A DNA stretch of 64,000 bases from Ignavibacteria bacterium (GTDB taxonomy: Bacteria; Bacteroidota; Ignavibacteria; Tepidaquicellales; Tepidaquicellaceae): positions 205,965 through 269,964 of the forward strand of contig JADJYU010000008.1 in the NCBI GenBank assembly GCA_016719565.1. Reading direction: 5' to 3'. Below are positions 26,219 to 33,548 of this stretch, piece by piece. The translations under genes and the position numbers were made by a program. How positions within the stretch are numbered: position 1 is the stretch's first letter; every line of letters begins with the position of its first letter. The notes under the pieces are model-generated. The model made no database searches. It saw only the letters and a list, made by a program, of their open reading frames with translations, and was not told the origin of the DNA.

Positions 26219-27415
26219 TTTTAGATCGTTCGTTTTCGATGTTTTTTGCAGCCTCTAATAAGCGTTTTTGAATATTAAGTTCTTTAACCATTTCTAAAAA
26301 ATGTTTTTGTAATTTTTCTTCTACTGTTTCCTTAAAATTTTTATTTTTATTTTTTTCTATCTCATCTTCCTTATCACTGGATTTGATTGACTCCTTACTT
26401 GATTCCTTTGATTTTTTAATTATTGCATCACGAAATTTTTGTTCATCACTTCTACTATCATAAGAGTCGAAATTGTCTTTTATTCCATCTTTATCCAAAT
26501 CTTCATCCTTATTTCCAAAACCAGCAATATCATTTTCATTTGGGTTTATTAGAATTTTTTTGATAGCATCGAAAATATATTTCGCTACTTGTTTTCCATC
26601 AGGATCTATATAGTATAGCGGATTATCTAACACATAATTATAAGGACTAAAGTCATAGTGCTTCTCCATCAGAGGATCTGTCGTTCCCCACCTCCCTATC
26701 CTCGCATCATAATACCTCGCGCCAAAATAATCATACTCACTCTCTTTATCTCTTTCCTTTCCCGTGAATTTATACATACTATTGTCCTTAGCATAGTTCC
26801 TCTCCTCAAGACCATAACCCCAGGCATCGTAGTCTTCAGCAAATACAACTGCCGGGTTTTCATCCATTATTACTCTTATACTTCCAAGATGATCTTTTAA
26901 GTAGAAATATTTTAAGCCGCCGGCGTCTATCTTTCCTACATTGTCTAAGCCCCAAATATTCCACTGCAGCAGGGAATCGCTTTCGTATATTGCAAGCTCC
27001 TTGCCGGTGACATCGCGGGAATAAATTACGTCACTCTCTAATTCCCAGTCCGTCTCTGCATCTAATGAATCAATGTCCGGCGGCGGCGGTTCCGGCTGAG
27101 AACCGGTGTATTTATATACTTTTTTCGATATCCTGTTCCCCGCTTCGTCATAATTATAATAAGATACATAATATGAACTATCCGTAATTATTTGTGAACG
27201 GTGCCTGAGCTGTGTGAGCAGGTTTCTGTAATCGTATTTCATTTCGCTGTTATTGTTGAGCGCTTCGGAAGTTACATTGTCGTTGTTATCATATATAAAC
27301 TGTTTACCGGCTCCTAAAACTCGCTGAAGCTTATTTGTACCTGAATAATACGAGTAATTAAAATTATCCATAATCAAACCCAAACCGTTGTAACGCTTTC
27401 TTACAAATGTAATTA
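26199..27415 (-). CDS. Rhs/YD-repeat cassette 2: Rhs core plus a charged helical tip, 5'-truncated
   Basis: The frame opens just after a stop near 27418 and has no upstream YD-repeat shell. Possible starts are TTG at 27383 or ATG at 27371. Residues up to about 270 are the conserved Rhs core, including FYLKDHLGSIRVIMDENPAV, KFTGKERDKESEYDYFGARYYD and the boundary LYYIDPDG. The following ~130 residues are unique and AT-rich. They contain a Ca2+-loop-like DEDLDKDGIKDNFD, then a very Lys/Glu/Ser-rich coiled-coil stretch to the end. No nuclease or other toxin motif is seen. It is followed directly by a CPBP membrane protein. It looks like an orphan Rhs-tip cassette with a possible immunity partner. 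Confidence 0.75.
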
Positions 27416-27599
27416 TTTAGAAATTCCATTTCCACTTGAAGCTTTACAAGATCTTCCTTAATATCCTCCTACATAGTAATAAGTATTCTTGTATGTCTTA
27501 GAATCATTGGGTACTGTTTCGTAATAACTCAAATTGAAAGTGAGTCATTTTTTTAATTTACCAACCGCGGATGAAAAATGTAAAAATAAAGATTAAACT
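27416..27599. other. Noncoding gap between cassettes
   Basis: 184 bp upstream of cassette 2. Minus-strand translation gives a Tyr-rich stretch interrupted by stops (SYYETVPNDSKTYKN), perhaps a relic of a deleted coding segment. Nothing else is recognisable. Confidence 0.3.
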
Positions 27600-28199
27600 C
27601 TAATCAAAATTAACAAATATTTTTTTTCTTTCATTATAAATATACTTAGTTGGGGATATGATTGGAGAATTTATAAATAATCGATAATCTCTGACGGTTA
27701 GGGATTGATATGGTTGGTAAGAAAAATTTTTTATTATGTACGCAAAGGAATCTTTTGAATAATTTTTTGGATACAAATCCATTAGATCAATTGGTAAACT
27801 ACCATTATTTTTGTAATATTCCTCAATATTAATTATTATGCCATAACCCATAGATTTAAGTTCGTCAATATCTTTTCCTTTTTGATAAGTCAGTAAAAAT
27901 GAAAAAAGAATTAAAATTAATGCAATGCTTTTTTGAAATTTGTTTATTCTAGATTTTAATATTTTATAACTAAAATTAAAAAAAATTAAAATAATCAAAA
28001 CTAGAACGATTAATGAAGAAGTCAAATTATAAAAAAATTCTGCAAAATCATATAATAAATCTGACCAAAAGTAAGCTATAAATCCTATTATATTTGTTAA
28101 TAAAAACAAAAGATTATAAATAAGAGATAATACAATGAGAATTGTTTCAGTGTTTATAACAATTCTTTTTCTGCGATATTCTTCTGTATTTTTTATCAA
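27600..28199 (-). CDS. Three-TM membrane protein after Rhs cassette 1, candidate immunity protein
   Basis: A 199-residue protein. Three hydrophobic helices (about residues 15-38, 52-78 and 88-108) precede a ~90-residue extracytoplasmic or cytoplasmic tail. Part of the tail, IEEYYKNNGSLPIDLMDLYP, resembles the helix-loop found in pseudopilins and their relatives. The start is TTG at 28199, 17 bp after the Rhs stop. It has no recognisable enzyme motif and is as AT-rich as the toxin tips. Position and membrane location suggest an immunity protein to the cassette 1 tip, by analogy with other Rhs loci; this is inference. Confidence 0.65.
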   Translation of the reverse strand: MIKNTEEYRRKRIVINTETILIVLSLIYNLLFLLTNIIGFIAYFWSDLLYDFAEFFYNLTSSLIVLVLIILIFFNFSYKILKSRINKFQKSIALILILFSFLLTYQKGKDIDELKSMGYGIIINIEEYYKNNGSLPIDLMDLYPKNYSKDSFAYIIKNFSYQPYQSLTVRDYRLFINSPIISPTKYIYNERKKIFVNFD

Positions 28200-28216
28200 T
28201 TATACTCGAAACTTAA

Positions 28217-30676
28217 TTAATATTTTCCAATACCCTTAATATCATCATTCTTTAAAGGTTCTCCTCTGTATGGCCTATATGAGGCTCGTGCAGGTAAAGG
28301 AACGTCATTTTCATCATATGGAATATATATTTTTTCAGAAGAAATGCTAGGATCAGAAGGGTCAATAATATTTTGTTCATCTAAATAATCGTTGAAGTTT
28401 ATATAAACATCACTTTCATTTGTATTATTCCCAAATCTCGCACCTTCTAAATTCGAAGGTCTATCTTCAGGGTCATTGGCGGATTCATTACCGATCATAA
28501 ATTGTCCATGTTCTAAAGCTTCTCCCAAAATAATGGCTTTCTGTATAGAGAATTTAGTTGATACTGCAGCAGCTGAGAAGAAATGTTTTAAATCAATAAA
28601 TCCGCCTTTTTCCGTATAAATGTATCTTACGGTACTTTCATCAAATACATTTGAAAGTTCGTAATAAGTCTTTCCTTTATTTTGTTCAATAACTTTCATT
28701 ACTTGTTCTTTTGAGCCAAGAAATTTTCTGTAAGGATCACGACCATCTGGATCATAAAAAATTAGCGGATTATCAAGCACATAATTATAAGGACTAAAAT
28801 CAAAGTGCTTCTCCATCAGAGGATCTGTCGTTCCCCACCTCCCGATCCTCGAATCATAATACCTCGCGCCGAAGTAGTCATACTTGCTTTCCGGATCGCG
28901 TTCTTTTCCGGTGAACTTATATACACTGCCGTCGCTGTGGTATTCACGGTTCTGAAGAAGATAGCCCCACGCATCATAATCTTGCCCTGAAATTACAGAA
29001 TTATTTTCATCTATCACTGCTCTTATCGAACCGAGATGATCCTTCAGATAAAAATTCAGAGCGCCTGAGCTTGTTATGTATCCTTCATTCCCAAGTCCCC
29101 ATATATTATTTTGCATAAGGTTTCCGTTTACATAAAGCGCAACTTCTTTTCCCGACAAGTCGCGGGAATATACTTCATCTTTTATCAGATCCCAGTAGCT
29201 GGTCATGTCTCCGACATCTCCGATATCAGGAGTCTCGACGCTGTCTGACGGCTGTAATCCAATGTATAGAAAAACATTCTTTCTGATGCGGTTGCCTGCT
29301 TCGTCATAAAAGTAATAAGTTACATAAACTAAACTGTCTTCATATACTATTTTTTTATTTCGTATTTGAGTGATAAGATTTCTGTGATCGTACTCTATGT
29401 CGCGGTTACGGTTTACTTCATCGGTGAGCATATTGCCGTTTGCATCGTAAGTATATTGTGTTGTCGATCCGGAAACTTTTTGAAGCTTATTTGTACCTGA
29501 ATAGTATGAGTAATAAAAATTATCCATAATCGAACCTGACCCGCTATATCGCCTAAGCTCCGTGATGTTGCCGTCTTTATCATAAGCGTTTCCAAGCTTG
29601 AAGTCATCTTTATACTGAGTATTGTCATTCTCAGTTTCCAGAAGACGGTTTGATAAGTCATATGTAAAGTTGAAATTCAATGCTGAAGTATTTGTAAAGT
29701 TATCCTTATAACTTCCTAAAAATTCCTGACTTTTAACATTACCGTTTAAAAAATATTCGTTTGTGTATTCAAACATACCGTCGTTGTTTTGAAAATTAAA
29801 AATCCTGCCGCGCGAATCATATAAATAATGATTCCTGGAAAATCCTCCGAATATAAACTCATTTAGCTGAGAGTTTTTTGTATAATTATATTCCGCAAGA
29901 TTTATAAAATCAGGATTTGGTACATCGGGAATATCATATTTATCAACACTGCTGAGTCTTCCGGTATAATCATAGGTGTTCCTGAAGGAGATCTTTTCGT
30001 TGTCTCCGAGATGCGAATAGTCCGTCACCTGATCCTGCGAGTTATAAGTATAATCCGTTATCAAAGTATCAAATCCTGAAATAATATTCCACATCTTTAT
30101 GACTCTTCCTCTTACGTCATACTTGTAATATTTAAAATTCCATGAGTCGCTGTAGCGAGTTCTGTATGCAGTCGAAACAAGATTTCCGTTTGAATATACC
30201 GGGGAGGTATAATCCGGAGGGGCTGTGAACAAGCTGTTAACAATTGCCGATGAGATAGTATCATATACATTTATGGTCAGATAATAATCTGCATTTGCGG
30301 TATTGAACTGTTCACCGTTCGAAGGTGAGTCATCTAAAAATACATTTTCTCCAATACCTGTCAGTCTGTTCAGTCCGTCATAATTTCTGTACATAAATTT
30401 ATCGACGTCTGAACTTCTTTGATTAGCATCCTGCGAATATGTAAGATTACTGTTCTTATCATAAGAGTAATCTGTCTCCCCTGCATCCGGTGTTATTCGT
30501 TTTGACTGTCTGCCGTAGCTGTCATAGGAATACCTGATTATTTTACCTGCAGGAGTTTTTACTCTGGTTAATCTGTATAAGCTGTCATATAAATAATCGG
30601 TAGTCAGAAAGCCGGGCGGATCGTCACCTACAGTCGAGCCTTCAATGAATTTTCTTTCTCTTCTCAGATTTCCCAC
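28217..30676 (-). CDS. Rhs/YD-repeat protein, cassette 1: longest copy, without N-terminus, with unique C-terminal tip
   Basis: About 820 residues from a weak GTG start; the open frame itself reaches to about 30767. Residues 1-430 are YD/RHS repeats (YDSLYRLTRVKTPAGK, YSYDSYGRQSKRITPDAG, YDKNSNLTYS). Residues 430-650 form the Rhs core, ending in DYFGARYYDSRIGRW and the boundary LIFYDPDGRD. The last ~170 residues are a unique tip with KGGFIDLKHFFSAAA and PEDRPSNLEGARFG. Rhs shells enclose toxic tips that are released outside the cell. Here there is no signal peptide, PAAR or other delivery domain, and no Shine-Dalgarno. The first usable ATG is ~90 codons in. A terminator lies immediately upstream. 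The gene is therefore probably a 5'-truncated, silent copy. Confidence 0.8.
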   Translation of the reverse strand: MGNLRRERKFIEGSTVGDDPPGFLTTDYLYDSLYRLTRVKTPAGKIIRYSYDSYGRQSKRITPDAGETDYSYDKNSNLTYSQDANQRSSDVDKFMYRNYDGLNRLTGIGENVFLDDSPSNGEQFNTANADYYLTINVYDTISSAIVNSLFTAPPDYTSPVYSNGNLVSTAYRTRYSDSWNFKYYKYDVRGRVIKMWNIISGFDTLITDYTYNSQDQVTDYSHLGDNEKISFRNTYDYTGRLSSVDKYDIPDVPNPDFINLAEYNYTKNSQLNEFIFGGFSRNHYLYDSRGRIFNFQNNDGMFEYTNEYFLNGNVKSQEFLGSYKDNFTNTSALNFNFTYDLSNRLLETENDNTQYKDDFKLGNAYDKDGNITELRRYSGSGSIMDNFYYSYYSGTNKLQKVSGSTTQYTYDANGNMLTDEVNRNRDIEYDHRNLITQIRNKKIVYEDSLVYVTYYFYDEAGNRIRKNVFLYIGLQPSDSVETPDIGDVGDMTSYWDLIKDEVYSRDLSGKEVALYVNGNLMQNNIWGLGNEGYITSSGALNFYLKDHLGSIRAVIDENNSVISGQDYDAWGYLLQNREYHSDGSVYKFTGKERDPESKYDYFGARYYDSRIGRWGTTDPLMEKHFDFSPYNYVLDNPLIFYDPDGRDPYRKFLGSKEQVMKVIEQNKGKTYYELSNVFDESTVRYIYTEKGGFIDLKHFFSAAAVSTKFSIQKAIILGEALEHGQFMIGNESANDPEDRPSNLEGARFGNNTNESDVYINFNDYLDEQNIIDPSDPSISSEKIYIPYDENDVPLPARASYRPYRGEPLKNDDIKGIGKY

Positions 30677-30782
30677 AGCGTCAAAATACTTTTCGAAATC
30701 ATTACCTTCTTCGTCTCTGTATGTCTGCTTTTCAATAAATCCCGAATTATTAAGTGGTTTTGAATTTAATTATATTAAAAAA

Positions 30783-30814
30783 TAAAAAACCCCGCATTCA
30801 TTTAAGCGGGGTTT
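30783..30814 (-). terminator. Rho-independent terminator separating the 246-aa gene from Rhs cassette 1
   Basis: AAACCCCGC and GCGGGGTTT arms with a 10-base loop. On the minus strand a long T tract follows. It ends transcription of the gene at 30842-31582 just before the Rhs open frame begins. Confidence 0.88.
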
Positions 30815-30841
30815 GTGTTTTTACGATTTATTTATTTTCTG

Positions 30842-31582
30842 TTATTTCACTGTTTCTCTTTCAGGGTTCGGTTCATTTCCTGCATTGCTCACTTCCCCTG
30901 ATGTATTACCATTCCTCGCGAAGCCTCCTGTATGTCTGTATCCCAGGTCCTTTATCACTCTGGCGGATTTATATCCCGCATGGAAATCAGGATCAATGAT
31001 TTTGAATTTATTCATAAGTCTGTCTATGGAATCCAATATATTGTCAGCTTCTCTAAATATCGTCTGCATTGTCTTCTTAGCTCCTGACTTCGTTGCTGCG
31101 CCTGTATTTCTGACTCCAAGAGCATCAGTATACTGTGCGATCTTTTCTTCGAATTCTGTGAAACTATCCGCTGTGATCCCATACCGTGTTAAGTCTTCCC
31201 GGAATCTTAAAGCCGTATCTTTAATCGAGATCAGCTCTATAACAAGTCCGGCATCTCTGTATTTATTCAAGTGCGAGATCTTGAAATTCACGGATTCCAT
31301 CAGCAGTATATCTCCTTTTTTCTTTGCGTAAGAATATATAGCTCCTGCAACCGCAAGCCCGTGATCCGTTGCTGCATTTCTCATTTCCATTTTATTTCTC
31401 ACCTTACCTGTTGTCGATTTGCTTCTCTCGTTTTCAATCGATTCAATGTTATGAAGGATTGATTTGAATGTGTTCACGTGTTCTGTGAATTCTTCATTGT
31501 CCGTGTATCCCGCGCTGTGATCATCAAGATACGCGCGTACTCCTGTAAACATGGAGTATTTGTTTTTTTGATATTTAATCAT
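30842..31582 (-). CDS. Helical protein of unknown function upstream of the Rhs array
   Basis: A 246-residue soluble protein, predicted almost all helical, with no signal peptide or membrane segment. Visible strips are FTGVRAYLDDH near the N-terminus, RNAATDHGLAVAGAIYSYAKKKGD at about residues 67-90, and GAAKTMQTIF-like and ILDSIDRLM helices. A Gly/Asn-rich tail (SGEVSNAGNEPNPERE) ends the chain. I do not recognise the family. It has its own terminator and does not form an operon with the Rhs copy. Its base composition is closer to the core genes than to the Rhs tips. Confidence 0.7.
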   Translation of the reverse strand: MIKYQKNKYSMFTGVRAYLDDHSAGYTDNEEFTEHVNTFKSILHNIESIENERSKSTTGKVRNKMEMRNAATDHGLAVAGAIYSYAKKKGDILLMESVNFKISHLNKYRDAGLVIELISIKDTALRFREDLTRYGITADSFTEFEEKIAQYTDALGVRNTGAATKSGAKKTMQTIFREADNILDSIDRLMNKFKIIDPDFHAGYKSARVIKDLGYRHTGGFARNGNTSGEVSNAGNEPNPERETVK

Positions 31583-31924
31583 CTTACTAATTTTCCTTTC
31601 GCCGTATTTACGGCATTTTTTTTTAGTTTATGGTTTATTGTTAATTCGCCGTTCCATCTCCGGTAGAGACGCCCAATTTGGGCGTCTCTACTTCTTATTC
31701 CAGACTCCGGAATCTTCGGTTTGAAAATGTCCCGGCTTGTTTCTTTTTGTTACTGGTTATTTCAATTATTTGAAATTTATTTCTGTAAATCTTATCTTTT
31801 CTTATTTTTTATTGCCTCTGTTCATTTTTTTTGTGAAAAATTTTTCACTTTTTAAATTTTTTTTACTTTTTCAGAAAATTTATTTACCTTCACAAGACAT
31901 TTCTTTACTTTCACAGGATATTTC
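31583..31924. other. Noncoding, pyrimidine-rich region with a perfect palindrome
   Basis: About 340 bp. It holds the 29-bp palindrome at 31663-31691. From about 31735 the plus strand is strongly T/C-rich, continuing into the 21-bp repeats. No convincing gene. Confidence 0.5.
31663..31691. repeat. 29-bp palindrome, 14-bp perfect arms
   Basis: GTAGAGACGCCCAA, one T, then its exact complement TTGGGCGTCTCTAC. It is much more GC-rich than its surroundings and resembles dispersed REP/MITE-type palindromes seen in many bacterial genomes. Confidence 0.75.
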
Positions 31925-32310
31925 TTAACTTTCACAAAACTTTTCTTTACTTACACCGGACATTTCCTGACTTTCACAATACATTTCTAAACATTCACAG
32001 GACATTTCCTGATTTTCATAAAACATTTCTAAACATTCACAGGACATTTCCTGACTTTCACAATACATTTCTAAATATTCACAGGACATTTCCTGACTTT
32101 CACAAAACATTTCTAAACATTCACAGTACATTTCCTGACTTTCAACTGACATCACCTGACTTTCAAGAGACATTTCTTCCCGTTTACTGAAAATTTCTTC
32201 ACTTATACAACTCTTCGTTTCGCATTCACAACTCTTCGCTTCGCATTTTACTTTCTTCGCATCGCATTTTACTTTCTTCGTTTCGCATTTTACTTTCTTT
32301 ATTTGATTTC
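31870..32310. repeat. 21-bp tandem repeat array, about 20 in-register units
   Basis: From 31891 to 32310 the sequence divides exactly into twenty 21-bp units with no indels; a diverged unit at 31870 is also in register. Fourteen units resemble CACAGGACATTTCCTGACTTT read in 21-bp steps. Five (32206-32310) are a second type containing TCTTCG..TCGCATT. Within the first type, two sub-variants alternate, giving a 42-bp higher-order period. Confidence 0.85.
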
Positions 32311-32320
32311 CAAATTTCAT
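31925..32320 (-). CDS. Cys-rich heptad-repeat protein
   Basis: A 131-residue open frame made almost wholly of 7-residue repeats. The N-terminal set is of type KKVKCEA, about 5 units; the rest alternates EMSCESQ and EMYCECL/EMFCESQ. That gives a Cys every 3-4 residues and one Met and several Glu per heptad. AGAGGA precedes the ATG at 32320 by about 12 bases. The stop at 31925 arises from one AAA-to-TAA change within a repeat; the heptads continue in frame for two more units to a second stop near 31880. No signal peptide is seen. It may form a coiled coil or bind metal, or it may be an untranslated satellite with an open frame. Confidence 0.45.
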   Translation of the reverse strand: MKFGNQIKKVKCETKKVKCDAKKVKCEAKSCECETKSCISEEIFSKREEMSLESQVMSVESQEMYCECLEMFCESQEMSCEYLEMYCESQEMSCECLEMFYENQEMSCECLEMYCESQEMSGVSKEKFCES

Positions 32321-32659
32321 TTTATCACTTTTCCTCTTCTTTTTTGCATTATCAGAACTCTTTATTAAGTTTCCCCTTCGCTTTATTCAGAATTTGCAGT
32401 CCTTTGTTTAATTTCTCCGCCTCTTCGCATCACATTCATCATTCTTCATTTGATTTCACAATTTCTTTTTACAGTGATGCTGTTTCTTTTTATCATACTC
32501 CGGATTCTTTGTTTTATTTCCGGGTTACTTCTTTTCTGATCTGCACTTGTTAATTTTAATTCTCATTATTATGTGAGAATCTTAGAATTTCATTTTTCGT
32601 TAGTTCCCACCTTCATTGAAATTCTATTTCCTTAAAATTACAGTTTAATTAATTTTCAT

Positions 32660-33064
32660 TTAACCGTCATCTCTGACTTTCAAATTCAAGATCAGATGTA
32701 TGTAAAAGAACTATACAAAATTAACGGGAGTTTGCACTAAAAAACTACGGACATTTTGACGATTTTGTGAAGTGAAATTTTTTTTCGGATCTTTGTCCCC
32801 CGTTAGTTAACCGTCATCCTTGATCCGACGTGAAGATCAGATGTATGTAAAAGAACTATACAAAATTAACGGGAGTTGGCTTTTAAAAACAACGGACATT
32901 TTGACGATTTTGTAAAGTGAAATTTTTTTTCGGATTTTTGTCCCCCGTCAGTTAACCGTCATCCCTGATCCGACGTGAAGATCAGATGTATGTAAAAGAA
33001 CTATACAAAATTAACGGGAGTTGGCTTTAAAAAACTACGGACATTTTGACGATTTTGTAGAGTG
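32660..33064. repeat. Three tandem copies of a ~146-bp noncoding repeat
   Basis: Copies begin with TTAACCGTCATC at 32660, 32807 and 32952 (periods 147 and 145 bp). Each contains GATCAGATGTATGTAAAAG, then AACTATACAAAATTAACGGG, GGACATTTTGACGATTTTGT and, in the first two, a poly-T followed by CGGAT and TTGTCCCCCGT. The third stops before the last part. All frames carry stops. Confidence 0.88.
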
Positions 33065-33130
33065 GCAATTTTTCCACTTGACATTTTATGATTTATTATA
33101 GATTAATTTAAAATGACCTGAATTAATTAT

Positions 33131-33224
33131 AAGAGTAAAAGTTTTGGTCCCGCAGGGACTTTATATTGGTAGTATCAGAATAAGAGTAAGAGTTTTAGTC
33201 CCGTAGGGACTTTATATTGGTAAC
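33131..33224. repeat. Two direct copies of a 51-bp REP-like unit
   Basis: AAGAGTAAAAGTTTTGGTCC and AAGAGTAAGAGTTTTAGTCC (33131 and 33182) each continue with CG[CT]AGGGACTTTATATTGG. The GTCCC..GGGAC core is a short hairpin. Confidence 0.75.
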
Positions 33225-33238
33225 CTGTATAAGAGAAT

Positions 33239-33308
33239 ATCTCGTCCCTGATGAGACTGAAATTACATTCGTATCTTAGATTGCTGTCAATATCACATCC
33301 CTCCGGGT
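33239..33308. repeat. REP-like repeat element, inverted copy of the 23.95-kb element
   Basis: The reverse complement contains CCGGAGGGATGTGATATTG, AGCAATCTA and ATCAGGGACGA in the same order and spacing as copy A at about 23948-24020, with roughly ten mismatches over ~70 bp. Confidence 0.75.
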
Positions 33309-33548
33309 TGTCAGACTGTCCGAAAACAAAATCTTTATGCCTTCTTCTAAAACCCAAAGTCTCCAATAAATACTGTTTATTAAAATTTCAATTTTATCGG
33401 ACATGCTGTCCCGATTGGAAGCTTACTCATTTTTGCAGCTGTCAGTGTTCCAAAAAATTGCACCATTATAACTCAATGTAAATTGTATATTTCATACAAA
33501 TTATTTGACCATCAATACGGCGGGAATAAGTTTTATTGCTTTTCATAA

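Larger units (their letters stand above)
32321..33548. other. Long noncoding region with tandem and dispersed repeats
   Basis: About 1.2 kb without a supported gene. 32321-32600 continues the pyrimidine-rich strand bias. 32660-33064 is a three-copy tandem repeat. 33131-33308 holds REP-like elements. 33310-33548 leads into the cyclase gene with no clear promoter. Confidence 0.6.

Noticed and set aside
30813..31331. 172-codon plus-strand open frame
   Set aside because: It is the antisense shadow of the 246-aa minus-strand gene and overlaps the terminator; no homology features.
31870..32310. Possible CRISPR array, because of regular short repeats
   Set aside because: The 21-bp units are contiguous with no unique spacers, and both repeat types keep a reading frame; no cas genes are present.
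32344..32553. 69-codon plus-strand open frame
   Set aside because: Phe/Ser-rich translation is explained by the T/C-rich strand bias.
33251..33481. 76-codon open frame before the cyclase gene
   Set aside because: It begins inside the inverted REP-like element and has no recognisable protein features.
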